Shown one piece after another: positions 9,387 to 17,308 of a stretch of 64,000 bases of DNA. Origin of the DNA: Flavobacterium sp. IB48. GTDB lineage: Bacteria; Bacteroidota; Bacteroidia; Flavobacteriales; Flavobacteriaceae. Under the pieces are notes generated by a model, which searched no databases, was not told where the DNA came from, and worked only from the letters and a program-made list of their open reading frames with translations. Positions within the stretch are counted from its first letter, which is position 1; every line of letters starts with the position of its first letter. The stretch covers positions 248,001-312,000 of the forward strand of contig NZ_JAEFCA010000002.1 of NCBI RefSeq assembly GCF_016405855.1. Direction: 5' to 3'. Made by a program: the position numbers and the translations under genes.

Positions 9387-9547
9387 GATTCTAAAAATTT
9401 AGATACAACCGCATGCGCGATTTTTCGTAAAAATAACAAAATTTCAGTTGCTTCCTCAATCGTAACATTCATACCCTCAGAGTTTAACATTTGCATTGCT
9501 TTCTCTGGAGTAATTTTTCCTCTATTAATTTCATCTTCATTATCCAT
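9383..9547 (-). CDS. Small conserved-type protein translationally coupled to the recombinase
   Basis: A 54-residue frame starting at ATG 9547-9545 and ending with a TGA that overlaps the recombinase start in an ATGA arrangement (9383-9386). The product begins MDNEDEINRGKITPEKA and has two short amphipathic helices (ITPEKAMQML; IEEATEILLFLRKIAHAVV). Small proteins of this kind commonly precede site-specific recombinases in Bacteroidetes elements as far as I recall. The function is unknown; a directionality or expression-control role is conceivable because of the tight coupling. Confidence 0.7.
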   Translation of the reverse strand: MDNEDEINRGKITPEKAMQMLNSEGMNVTIEEATEILLFLRKIAHAVVSKFLES

Positions 9548-9565
9548 TTCATTTCATTTAATAAA

Positions 9566-9586
9566 AAAAGCCCTTACTGGGCTTTT
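9566..9586 (-). terminator. Terminator at the end of the transfer-region operon
   Basis: AAAAGCCC (9566-9573) and GGGCTTTT (9579-9586) form an 8-bp stem with a 5-base loop; on the minus strand it is followed by a run of T. It lies 13 bases after the stop of the gene at 9600-9884 and upstream of the recombinase pair. Confidence 0.75.
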
Positions 9587-9599
9587 GATTCATTTTAGT

Positions 9600-9884
9600 T
9601 TAATCGAAAAAGTAAATTTTACTTCTAAAAGTCTTTTTTGATGACGGCTCATATTTCAAATAACCATACTCACTCAATTCTCGAATACATTTATGATATG
9701 TATAAGCTGATAATACTTTAGCAACTGGAGTGATTTCATATCTGTATGCTTCAATTGGATTTGCAAAACCATTACTGTTTCTGAATTGTAATAAAGCCGC
9801 AAAAATTGCTATATGCGTTGGACTGACACGAAAATCATTTTCGATCGCAGTAAAGAAATTATACAATGGCTTTAAGCTTTCCAT
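9600..9884 (-). CDS. Small winged-helix-like protein of the ICE
   Basis: A 94-residue protein beginning MESLKPLYNFF. Residues 20-85 look like a small winged-helix DNA-binding fold: SPTHIAIFAALLQFRN, a second helix near ITPVAKVLSAYTYHKCIRELSEYGYL, then a basic beta wing (EPSSKKTFRSKIYFF). It follows the 380-residue gene by five bases and precedes a terminator, so it is the last gene of that transcript. No specific family is recognised; a regulator or replication-associated factor is possible. Confidence 0.65.
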   Translation of the reverse strand: MESLKPLYNFFTAIENDFRVSPTHIAIFAALLQFRNSNGFANPIEAYRYEITPVAKVLSAYTYHKCIRELSEYGYLKYEPSSKKTFRSKIYFFD

Positions 9885-9889
9885 AACTC

Positions 9890-11032
9890 TTATATTGAAT
9901 GAGATTTACTTTTTTTACTGTTCTTTTTATTATCAGATTCCGACGAGTCTGAATCAGTATCAAGATTTTTTTTTTGTTCTTTTGAAACAGATTGATTTTC
10001 AAGTATTGATTTCTTCTCTTCTTTACTTTCACGGTGATTAATTCTCTGCATGTTTTCATCAAAAACTTTTACAGTCTTAAATTGTGGATTTGCTTCGATA
10101 TACATCTTGCTTTCAGCGCCACCGACTACAAAAGTCACTGATTGAAGATTTCCTTTCTTAAGAGAATTCAGCAAATCCTCTTTATACTTGGGGGTTTCCA
10201 ATTCCTTGATTGAGTGCTTAGCAACACTAGCTTCTAAGTCGTAGCCGTAATTTTGATGATAGTGATTAAATTTGAAGTTGCCGCCGTCATCACTATTTTT
10301 AAAGTCTATTTGAATCCAACAATTATAAAGTTCTCCGTCCTTATTTTTTAGATCTTTATTTACAGAACGGCCTTCCATTAAGTTGTAAGCCTCTTTGAGC
10401 GTAATATTACCACCGCTACCGTTAATATAAAAGGTTTGTTCTAAAGATTCTTTTGAATTTTCTTTTTGAAGATTTACATGATACGAATTAAAAAAATACA
10501 TATCACTCTGATCTGACTTTTTAAAATTCAGGACCGTATTCATAGAATCTGAACCGTATACTCCTTCTCTCATAATCTTAAATTCCTTCTCACCCTGCAT
10601 AATCTTTTCTTTCAGGACCTGATCGAACGTCTCTCCAAATCCAGTATATTTCAACTGGTCTTTCAGGTATTCTAAATTTTTCTGATTCATAATATTTATA
10701 TTTAAGTTATTTTCTAACAATTCTTTTCTTTCCCTTTCCCGATTGGCAAATTCGGTAAGATCAAATGCCTCATTCTGCGAAATATCGATTCCGCTCTGCA
10801 GAACAACCCTTAAATCATTTATAAGTGACTCTGTAGTTACACTCTTAAAATAGTCTGCATCATTAGTCATAATAAAACAGTATTCTTGCGCGTCCCAAGT
10901 GTTTCTAAAAAACTCGATATTTTCAGCATCACAAATTCGATCCATTTCAAAGGCACTATAGACATAGCCCGCTTCTGCAAATTCCTCAGCCAAACTCAGC
11001 AGAATTTCAACATCATTTATATTTATTGTCAT
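9890..11032 (-). CDS. Conserved hypothetical ICE protein
   Basis: A 380-residue acidic cytoplasmic protein with no signal peptide. A short N-terminal module (about 1-100) is followed by a segment beginning MNQKNLEYLKDQLKYTGFGE (near 114), a pattern I recall from proteins of Bacteroidetes conjugative elements, with later YFFNSYHVNLQ and GGNITLKEAYNLMEGRSV. The C-terminal 45 residues are low-complexity and rich in Lys, Ser and Asp. It lies downstream of traN and just ahead of the winged-helix-like gene. Function is unknown. Confidence 0.7.
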   Translation of the reverse strand: MTININDVEILLSLAEEFAEAGYVYSAFEMDRICDAENIEFFRNTWDAQEYCFIMTNDADYFKSVTTESLINDLRVVLQSGIDISQNEAFDLTEFANRERERKELLENNLNINIMNQKNLEYLKDQLKYTGFGETFDQVLKEKIMQGEKEFKIMREGVYGSDSMNTVLNFKKSDQSDMYFFNSYHVNLQKENSKESLEQTFYINGSGGNITLKEAYNLMEGRSVNKDLKNKDGELYNCWIQIDFKNSDDGGNFKFNHYHQNYGYDLEASVAKHSIKELETPKYKEDLLNSLKKGNLQSVTFVVGGAESKMYIEANPQFKTVKVFDENMQRINHRESKEEKKSILENQSVSKEQKKNLDTDSDSSESDNKKNSKKSKSHSI

Positions 11033-11071
11033 GATAGAATTATGGAATTTAAAGGCACTATTTCCTAATGC

Positions 11072-11911
11072 CTATAGTCGAATTATTTTATAAATCATGT
11101 TATTCCTAATATTAACTTCGAGCTGCCTGCCGCCGTTCTTTTCTATCAGCTGGATAGTAAGGTATTTTTTCTCCGGAATTGTAAACTTTGATAAAGCATA
11201 AACAGCGGTCATTTCTGATTTATCAGCAATAGCACTTGCATTATTTGTAGAATAAAGAGGAATTATTTCAATTTCCTGTGATGCTGTGCGTTTTGATTTT
11301 TTCTGATCACGAATAAAAAAGCGAAGCTGGTCAATCTCATAACCAATTTTTGAAGTATTTTCTAGTATGAGCCTGAAGTACATTATATCGTCATGAATAA
11401 AAATAGCATTGACAGTCATCTTCATCTCAAATTTTGATCGCTGAATTCCACTTATCTTTTTCTTCTTAGACAATGCTAGCCCAGCAAACTGTTCAATTTT
11501 CCTTTGGTTCTCGTTTTCCATTGAAAAGAGTATATCATCATTAACTACCGCCAGATTATCAGCACTTATATTTAAATCAGGACACTCTTCATCAAAGTTT
11601 AGTACAAATACATAAAGTCTGTTATCAGCTGTAACTACAGTAAGATTAGTCTGTGCGAAATTCTGTTTTCCTGCCTTAAGTAATAGAATATTTTCAACAC
11701 CTTTAGCTTTCTGCATTAGAACATCTGCACTTCCTTTGTCCATGCTCTTAATAGGATAGGGAAAAACGATGCTAGTCGTTTTTGAATAAGCAATTTGAAG
11801 ATTCTTAAGATTATCCGCATTATAGTTCGTTTTTCTACCAACTGACTGTGCAAATCCCGATACCGCCGTAATCAAAAAACACAGCAAGTAAATCCAATTT
11901 CTATTTTTCAT
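11072..11911 (-). CDS. traN: Conjugative transposon protein TraN
   Basis: A 279-residue exported protein of the DUF4138/TraN family. It opens with a signal peptide (MKNRNWIYLLCFLITAVSGFAQ) followed by beta-rich sequence with repeated SIVFPYPIKSMDKGSADV- and LYVFVLNF-type strands. TraN is thought to be an outer-envelope component of the Bacteroidetes mating channel (VirB9-like). It follows traM by 14 bases, in the conserved tra order. Confidence 0.9.
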   Translation of the reverse strand: MKNRNWIYLLCFLITAVSGFAQSVGRKTNYNADNLKNLQIAYSKTTSIVFPYPIKSMDKGSADVLMQKAKGVENILLLKAGKQNFAQTNLTVVTADNRLYVFVLNFDEECPDLNISADNLAVVNDDILFSMENENQRKIEQFAGLALSKKKKISGIQRSKFEMKMTVNAIFIHDDIMYFRLILENTSKIGYEIDQLRFFIRDQKKSKRTASQEIEIIPLYSTNNASAIADKSEMTAVYALSKFTIPEKKYLTIQLIEKNGGRQLEVNIRNNMIYKIIRL

Positions 11912-11925
11912 TTTATATTTTTTAG

Positions 11926-13215
11926 TTATTTCAAATTCTTTTGTTTCTCATCATAAAGCAGTACCTGATAACCAGCTTTAACCACAACTTTTATCAGCTT
12001 AACCTTTTTACTCATAAGGCTTTTTGCCGCTTCAATGCCCATGCCTGCAGCCTGAGCGCCCCAGGAATCCGTAACTCCTGTCAATCCCAATGTTTGGATG
12101 GAACGATCTGCAGAAGCTTTCGCAACATCTCTGTTTATCGCGCCCGGAATATAAATTCCATCGATGCCGTCAATATCATACGCCGATAGTTCAACCGGAA
12201 AAATGGAGTTTCTATATTGGATATTATTGATTTTCACCTCAAGCCTTTCGCCTTTCAAAGATGCGGTCCCATACAGAAATGTATTTTTAGGAATTAATGT
12301 ACCCTGCAGCATAACATCAACACGGAGCCGCAACTTTACAATAGATCCATTTACAATGGTCTGAGTTTCATGAATTACCGCCTCAATTGAATTGGGCTGG
12401 CTTTCAGATTCTAACGTTTCATCTACTCCATAGAATGAATTCCCTTTTAAATTGGTTGCAGTACCTATCTTCTGCTCTAGGGACGTTGTAATATTGATTT
12501 CTTTTTTTCTGTTAACACTATAAATTTTCCCTTTTCTATTGTCAGAAGACTGTTTTAATCTTTCCTCTACGCGGCTTGGATGTTGGATATCCAATATATT
12601 CTCAAGCATACCTCCAAGTTGTTGAAGTTCTGGGTCAGGCTCCTGAGCAGTTGCCATTGAAGACATCATCTGCTCTAAGGTTTTTATTTGTTTTGAAGTT
12701 TCATTTGATGCACCATAATTTTCAAATTCGCTCATGTCCTGACCATACCTATCATTGGTATTGGGTTTATTTATTATCTCTTGCAGCGCTTTTATTTTTT
12801 CATAGACCTTCTTTTCATTTCCCTGCTGAAGTGGGTCTGAATTTAACGCCGACCTTCCGTTTGGAAAAATCTTTCTTTCAAAATCTTCCTCATTAAATAC
12901 CTGGTCAAACTCCGCAGTCTTATCACCATTTATGTAATTGGGATCTTTTTTTATCTGTTCCAGCAGTTTTAATGAGTCCGATGCAGCCTGATCATAATAG
13001 CTCATTTTATTAAGAGTGGAATCTTCCTTAAATTTTGGTATTGGAAGATTAAAATTGAAACCTTTTTTTTGATTATTTTCAGCAGTTTCCGCTTCTATAC
13101 TGCCTCCACCCAAAATATAAAATAGAATAGTGATAAAAGGAAGTGTTATTAAAGGCAGAACAAGAAGCATTTTTCGCTTTTTTGATTCTTTAACTGATAT
13201 TGTTTTTGTTTCCAT
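11926..13215 (-). CDS. traM: Conjugative transposon protein TraM
   Basis: A 429-residue protein with a short cytoplasmic N-terminus, one membrane helix (about 16-34, MLLVLPLITLPFITILFYI), a long low-complexity periplasmic linker, and a C-terminal beta-barrel-like domain (about 270-429) with ASLKGERLEVKINNIQYRN. This architecture matches TraM, the VirB10-like component that bridges inner and outer membranes. It lies four bases after traL and 14 bases before traN. Confidence 0.92.
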   Translation of the reverse strand: METKTISVKESKKRKMLLVLPLITLPFITILFYILGGGSIEAETAENNQKKGFNFNLPIPKFKEDSTLNKMSYYDQAASDSLKLLEQIKKDPNYINGDKTAEFDQVFNEEDFERKIFPNGRSALNSDPLQQGNEKKVYEKIKALQEIINKPNTNDRYGQDMSEFENYGASNETSKQIKTLEQMMSSMATAQEPDPELQQLGGMLENILDIQHPSRVEERLKQSSDNRKGKIYSVNRKKEINITTSLEQKIGTATNLKGNSFYGVDETLESESQPNSIEAVIHETQTIVNGSIVKLRLRVDVMLQGTLIPKNTFLYGTASLKGERLEVKINNIQYRNSIFPVELSAYDIDGIDGIYIPGAINRDVAKASADRSIQTLGLTGVTDSWGAQAAGMGIEAAKSLMSKKVKLIKVVVKAGYQVLLYDEKQKNLK

Positions 13216-13218
13216 AGT

Positions 13219-13485
13219 TCAATTATTTGTTTCATTAATTGGTTTTACCTTAGAAATTACAGATGTATTTTTAATTGAGGAAGTATCCCCTGAAACTACT
13301 GTACAGATATTATAAGTCAGATAACTAACTGCCAGAAACACAAACAGAATAAGAAAAATGATCAGTTTTGTCTTTGACAGACCAGCCGTAAGATTGGTCA
13401 TTTGTTCAACCCACCATTTCTGAAGTTGCATATAATATTCTGGGTAGATGTAAGGCTCATCTCGTTTTTTAAAGATCGCTTTCAT
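13219..13485 (-). CDS. TraL-like small membrane protein
   Basis: An 88-residue protein with one membrane helix (about 42-64, LIIFLILFVFLAVSYLTYNIC) after a basic, aromatic cytoplasmic segment. It is assigned as TraL (DUF3989-like) from its place between traK and traM, its size and its topology; sequence similarity to TraL alone would not be decisive. Gaps to both neighbours are three bases, so translation is likely coupled. Confidence 0.7.
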   Translation of the reverse strand: MKAIFKKRDEPYIYPEYYMQLQKWWVEQMTNLTAGLSKTKLIIFLILFVFLAVSYLTYNICTVVSGDTSSIKNTSVISKVKPINETNN

Positions 13486-13488
13486 CGT

Positions 13489-14112
13489 TTATCGTTTTCT
13501 GTTTTCAACACCGATGTCTCTGTTTTCAATGGTTTCCCACCGTTCGATTAAAAAGCCGTGTGGATTATTATCACTTCTCGATACATTACGCAGACTTCCT
13601 TGGGTGATAAGGTTTCTTTTCAAAATACTGGTGGTTCTGATAATATTTTGCTTTGCATAACATTTAAAACGGTAAGGATATTCCTTGACTTCTATTGTAA
13701 TACTGTCAATTCGGATGGTCTGGCTGATATTCCCCGAAATAATTCCGGAATAGAAACCATTTTCTTTCAAATCGTCATAAATCCTTTTTGCACTGTCATC
13801 AGCCAGGTAAAGCGCTTTTGTAATGTTTGTTTTAATTACTTTATCATCAGGATCAAGCGTGAAGAAAAACATATGAAATGTTTTGACATGATCCCTCGCT
13901 TCCACTGGCACATTATCTTTTCGATCCGAAGAATACGCTTCAAGGGCTTTTCCGTTGGCCAGAATATATACTTTGTCCTGCATCATTGCAACAGATTCAA
14001 AGCTCTTATACAGTGTGTAACAGCAAACAATGATGCACACCACAATTACCAGCATTGTAAATCCTCTAACATATCGAAATGCTGTATCTATATTTTTCAT
14101 TTTAGTAAACAT
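13489..14112 (-). CDS. traK: Conjugative transposon protein TraK
   Basis: A 207-residue protein with a cytoplasmic N-terminus containing NIDTAFRYVRGFTMLVI and one membrane helix (about 17-36). A periplasmic domain follows, with HVKTFHMFFFTLDPDD near 78-93, a hallmark of TraK (VirB8-like inner-membrane assembly factor). It lies between traJ and traL on one transcript. The open frame antisense to it (189 codons) has no family features and is ignored. Confidence 0.92.
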   Translation of the reverse strand: MFTKMKNIDTAFRYVRGFTMLVIVVCIIVCCYTLYKSFESVAMMQDKVYILANGKALEAYSSDRKDNVPVEARDHVKTFHMFFFTLDPDDKVIKTNITKALYLADDSAKRIYDDLKENGFYSGIISGNISQTIRIDSITIEVKEYPYRFKCYAKQNIIRTTSILKRNLITQGSLRNVSRSDNNPHGFLIERWETIENRDIGVENRKR

Positions 14113-14132
14113 GAGCGGTTCTTTTAAGTTTA

Positions 14133-15332
14133 TTATGAATTTCCTTTAAGCTTGTCGCTCATATAATTTCCTTTCTCCACAAAATAAGGACTGCTTCCAG
14201 CCGAAGATGACATACTTCTGGTCATTCTGGTATCAGCATCACCCATTGCATCGAGAACCATTCCAGCTCCCTGCGTTGTTCTGGTTACCATCGTGCTTGA
14301 TGAACTTCCGAATAAACTTGTAACTTTTTGCCCTAAAGCGCCACCTCCTGCCGCATGTACAATATAATTAGCTACTGAGGGAACCGTAAAGTATCCTATA
14401 ATGCCGATGATCATAAATATGAGGTAAGCCATATCGGTCCTGCTGAAAAAAGTATCTCCTGTGGACTGTACTTGAGAGAGATCAAGCTTTAGCATTAGCT
14501 CCTGAATCTTTCCAATGATACTGCCGAAAATATTGGCGACAGGAAGCCAGAGATAAATATTAATATATCGCGCCAGCCATACTGTAAGGGTATGCTGAAA
14601 GCCGTCAAAAACTGCAATTCCAAATACAAGTGGTCCAAGGATCGACAATACAACCAATTGAAATGTTCTGAGCGTATCGATGCAGAGTGCTGCCGCTTCA
14701 AAAAGTACCCTAAGTACCTCGCTCATCCATTCCTTAATAGAATTTCTAAAGTTGTAAGATGCTTTTTCCATCGCAAATTTTACATCGTTGCCAATTCCGG
14801 CCAGCATGCTCTCATCAGATGGATCTTCATCGTGTGTATATTTGTACCACTTGTCCCTGTCGCCGGTACCTGTAGCACCAACATACATTTTCCACGGATC
14901 GGTTTCCTTAATTGCTTTTTCCTTTTCTTTTAAAAGGACTGCAACAGCATTATTCGAACCCGAGACCATTGCAGCGGTAGCAGTTACAGTAGGTTTCATT
15001 ACACCATTAATAAGGGAGAGGACTGACGGGAAAATCATAATGCAGAATCCGATTACAAAAGGCCTGAAAAGAGGATAAAAATCTATTGGATCCGCATTTG
15101 CAATATGGCGCCACACACGCGATGCTATATACCAGATAGCACCAAATCCTGCAATCCCCTGCCCTACAGCAATTAAATTACTGCATAAGGGCATCATCTC
15201 ATCATAAAGCTGGTCTAATACCGAGTGCAGGCTCTGCATATCATCTCCCAGTCCCTGCGCCTTAACAGCGCATGGTATACACCATATAACAATTATAAAA
15301 AACAGATTTTTACAGGTTCTTAAAACATTCAT
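14133..15332 (-). CDS. traJ: Conjugative transposon protein TraJ
   Basis: A 399-residue polytopic inner-membrane protein with a signal-like first helix (FFIIVIWCIPCAVKAQ) and several further hydrophobic segments. It has conserved-looking stretches AGFGAIWYIASRVWRHIANADPI... and LSILGPLVFGIAVFDGF. This is the TraJ family, equivalent to VirB6 of type IV secretion systems. It follows the TraI-like paralog genes with a four-base gap and precedes traK. Confidence 0.92.
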   Translation of the reverse strand: MNVLRTCKNLFFIIVIWCIPCAVKAQGLGDDMQSLHSVLDQLYDEMMPLCSNLIAVGQGIAGFGAIWYIASRVWRHIANADPIDFYPLFRPFVIGFCIMIFPSVLSLINGVMKPTVTATAAMVSGSNNAVAVLLKEKEKAIKETDPWKMYVGATGTGDRDKWYKYTHDEDPSDESMLAGIGNDVKFAMEKASYNFRNSIKEWMSEVLRVLFEAAALCIDTLRTFQLVVLSILGPLVFGIAVFDGFQHTLTVWLARYINIYLWLPVANIFGSIIGKIQELMLKLDLSQVQSTGDTFFSRTDMAYLIFMIIGIIGYFTVPSVANYIVHAAGGGALGQKVTSLFGSSSSTMVTRTTQGAGMVLDAMGDADTRMTRSMSSSAGSSPYFVEKGNYMSDKLKGNS

Positions 15333-15336
15333 TATT

Positions 15337-15972
15337 TTAGTTTTTTAATTCATGAAGTTCTTTAGTAGCATAAACATCCTTTGATTCTCTGATTCGTTGC
15401 AGCAGCAGTAAATTTGATGAGGCATTAAAATTTCTAAGGAAGGATAACTTATCCTGCATTTCCAGATAAACATTATCCACCGCAGTAAGTCTTTCGTCAT
15501 CTGACATCCTAAGCTTGTCCGCTGTTATAACTATGGTCAGTTCATCCAGATTTCTCAGGCTCTGGTTTAGCAGATTTCCATACACTTTTTCAAAATAACC
15601 GAGTTCTTTCTGGCTGAAACTGCCGCTTTTTATAAACCGCTCCAATCCTTTTTTACTTTCCTTCACTAAAAGAACTTGCAGATTTACGATATCCCCTACC
15701 CTTTTATAATTCTTGACTGCAGGGCTGACCTGCATCAGGGCATCTAAAAAAGTTTTATGAAGGTTGAAATTTCCCTCTGACATATCTTTTACTGTCTTGT
15801 ATCCTCTGGACAGCAGCTCATATCCTTTTTTCATATCACTTAAAATCTTTTTGAACTGGGAAAGTTTTTCGATATTCAAGATCAGCTGCTGGATTTCTGC
15901 TGATTGCGCTCCTGCCTTGTACGGCAGAAACAATGTCACTGCGATAACTACTGAAATGAATATTTTTTTCAT
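15337..15972 (-). CDS. Exported helical transfer protein, TraI-like paralog 2
   Basis: A 211-residue protein with a clear signal peptide (to about residue 22, ...YKAGAQ) and an all-helical mature part. The pattern KGYELLSRGYKTVKDMSEGNFNLHKTF and LRMSDDERLTAVDNVYLEMQ closely matches the neighbouring gene at 15984-16598 (KGYSAVSKGLNFIGDVKKGEVNLH; LELTDDQRIERIDELHKTM). Such genes in flavobacterial ICEs are sometimes labelled TerB-like, but nothing here indicates tellurite resistance. By position between traG/traI and traJ it is probably a periplasmic part of the mating apparatus (VirB5-like idea is inference). Confidence 0.78.
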   Translation of the reverse strand: MKKIFISVVIAVTLFLPYKAGAQSAEIQQLILNIEKLSQFKKILSDMKKGYELLSRGYKTVKDMSEGNFNLHKTFLDALMQVSPAVKNYKRVGDIVNLQVLLVKESKKGLERFIKSGSFSQKELGYFEKVYGNLLNQSLRNLDELTIVITADKLRMSDDERLTAVDNVYLEMQDKLSFLRNFNASSNLLLLQRIRESKDVYATKELHELKN

Positions 15973-15983
15973 GATTCTATATT

Positions 15984-16598
15984 TTATAGGTCATACATTT
16001 TACGCACTGTGGCTGCATCTTTTTTGATTTTTGCTTTTGATAAAGATAAAATCTCAGCCTCTTTACTGAATGAAACACAGAAATTATAATCATCCAGCAT
16101 CGTCTTATGAAGTTCATCTATACGCTCTATGCGCTGGTCATCGGTGAGTTCAAGTTTTGAATCAGTTGTAAGGACTATAAGCTGGTCCAAAGTGTCGCCG
16201 CAGTTTTCAAGAAGCCGTTTAAAGGATCTCTCTATATAATCGAGTTCATTCCCATGCAATAGTTCAGCGGCCTTAAAACTGCTGGTGGTTTTTCTGCAGA
16301 TTTTCATAATCTTAAACTGGATTGAAATAATTTCTGCAGTTTTATAATAGTTCTTCACTTTGGGATTAACTTTCAGAAGTGAGGCAAAATAATCTGCGTG
16401 AAGATTTACTTCTCCTTTCTTTACATCACCAATAAAATTCAGACCTTTCGAAACGGCAGAGTATCCCTTTTTTGCATAATCTATATAGACTTGAAGTGCT
16501 GCTATCTGGAGCAGTAGCTCCTTTCTTTGTTTTGCCTGAGCCTTCATTCCATTAGGAAAAATTAGCACAGCTGCTAATAATAAAATGATTTTTTTCAT
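15984..16598 (-). CDS. Exported helical transfer protein, TraI-like paralog 1
   Basis: A 204-residue protein with a signal peptide (MKKIILLLAAVLIFPNGMKAQ) and a helical mature region. It shares the SKGLNFIGDVKKGEVNLH and ELTDDQRIERIDELHKTML patterns with the gene immediately downstream, so the two look like an ancestral tandem duplication. It is 11 bases upstream of that paralog and 15 bases downstream of traI. Likely a periplasmic component of the transfer channel; exact role unknown. Confidence 0.78.
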   Translation of the reverse strand: MKKIILLLAAVLIFPNGMKAQAKQRKELLLQIAALQVYIDYAKKGYSAVSKGLNFIGDVKKGEVNLHADYFASLLKVNPKVKNYYKTAEIISIQFKIMKICRKTTSSFKAAELLHGNELDYIERSFKRLLENCGDTLDQLIVLTTDSKLELTDDQRIERIDELHKTMLDDYNFCVSFSKEAEILSLSKAKIKKDAATVRKMYDL

Positions 16599-16613
16599 AA
16601 TTATTTTGCTTAA

Positions 16614-17297
16614 TTATGGAATTCCGTAAAATTGTTTTACCTGATTTACATCAGCCTCTGTTTTAGCTCTCTGAAGACTGAGCATTATATTCTGCTGGTT
16701 AAAAAGGATAAGGTCATCATAATTGGAGTCAATTTCATCGGCCGCTTTATTAATGATTTCAAGTCTTTTTAGATCACTCATTTGCGTAGTAAAAGAGTCT
16801 AAAATCAAAAATATCTGGTCAATATTTTTTATAGTTTCTTCCAAAATACCATCGTAAACACTTTTCATGTAGTGTATTTCGCTTTCTTTAAAATGAGAAT
16901 CCTGCTGAAAAAGATTCCACGCCCTTTCATATTCCTGAACCAGTCTGGTCTGTTTCTTCGTGATCTCCTTTATTCTCTGGTAGTACGTAATTATTGTTTT
17001 TACCTTAGTAAGCTCATCATAATAACCTTTGTAGAGTTCTTTCTGTTTCTTTGTCCAGTCGGATATTTCATCGAGTTTTAATTTGGATAATACATTTTCA
17101 ACTTTTTTCTGTGCATTCTGAAGCCAGATGGTTTTGTTCTGCAGTTTCTGAATCCTAAGGTCAATTGCTTTGATTACTTTCTTAGTTACTGCTTTTACAA
17201 TTTCAAGTATCGGCAGTACAGCTGCTTTCTCTGCGGGTCTTGCCGGTGTACTTATTAGCAGAAGACAGATTATGCAGGTAATGATTTTTGTTTTCAT
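16614..17297 (-). CDS. traI: Conjugal transfer protein TraI (DUF4141-type)
   Basis: A 227-residue exported protein: signal peptide to about residue 22 (LLLISTPARPAE), then long helices beginning KVIKAIDLRIQKLQNKTIWLQNAQKKVEN, a pattern typical of Bacteroidetes TraI. The C-terminal QMSDLKRLEIINKAADEI resembles the matching segment of the two following paralogs. It lies 11 bases after traG, in the expected order. Probably a periplasmic or VirB5-like factor; it is not the TraI relaxase of F-type plasmids. Confidence 0.85.
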   Translation of the reverse strand: MKTKIITCIICLLLISTPARPAEKAAVLPILEIVKAVTKKVIKAIDLRIQKLQNKTIWLQNAQKKVENVLSKLKLDEISDWTKKQKELYKGYYDELTKVKTIITYYQRIKEITKKQTRLVQEYERAWNLFQQDSHFKESEIHYMKSVYDGILEETIKNIDQIFLILDSFTTQMSDLKRLEIINKAADEIDSNYDDLILFNQQNIMLSLQRAKTEADVNQVKQFYGIP

Positions 17298-17308
17298 TTC
17301 TCTAAAGT

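Noticed and set aside
13558..14127. A 189-codon plus-strand frame antisense to traK.
   Set aside because: The minus-strand traK has clear family features and operon context; the antisense frame has an odd, Cys/Phe/His-rich composition and no domain.
15337..16598. Tellurite resistance (TerB) function for the two TraI-like paralogs.
   Set aside because: Both are exported helical proteins inside the tra operon and show no metal-binding or TerB core residues that I can identify; a transfer role fits better.
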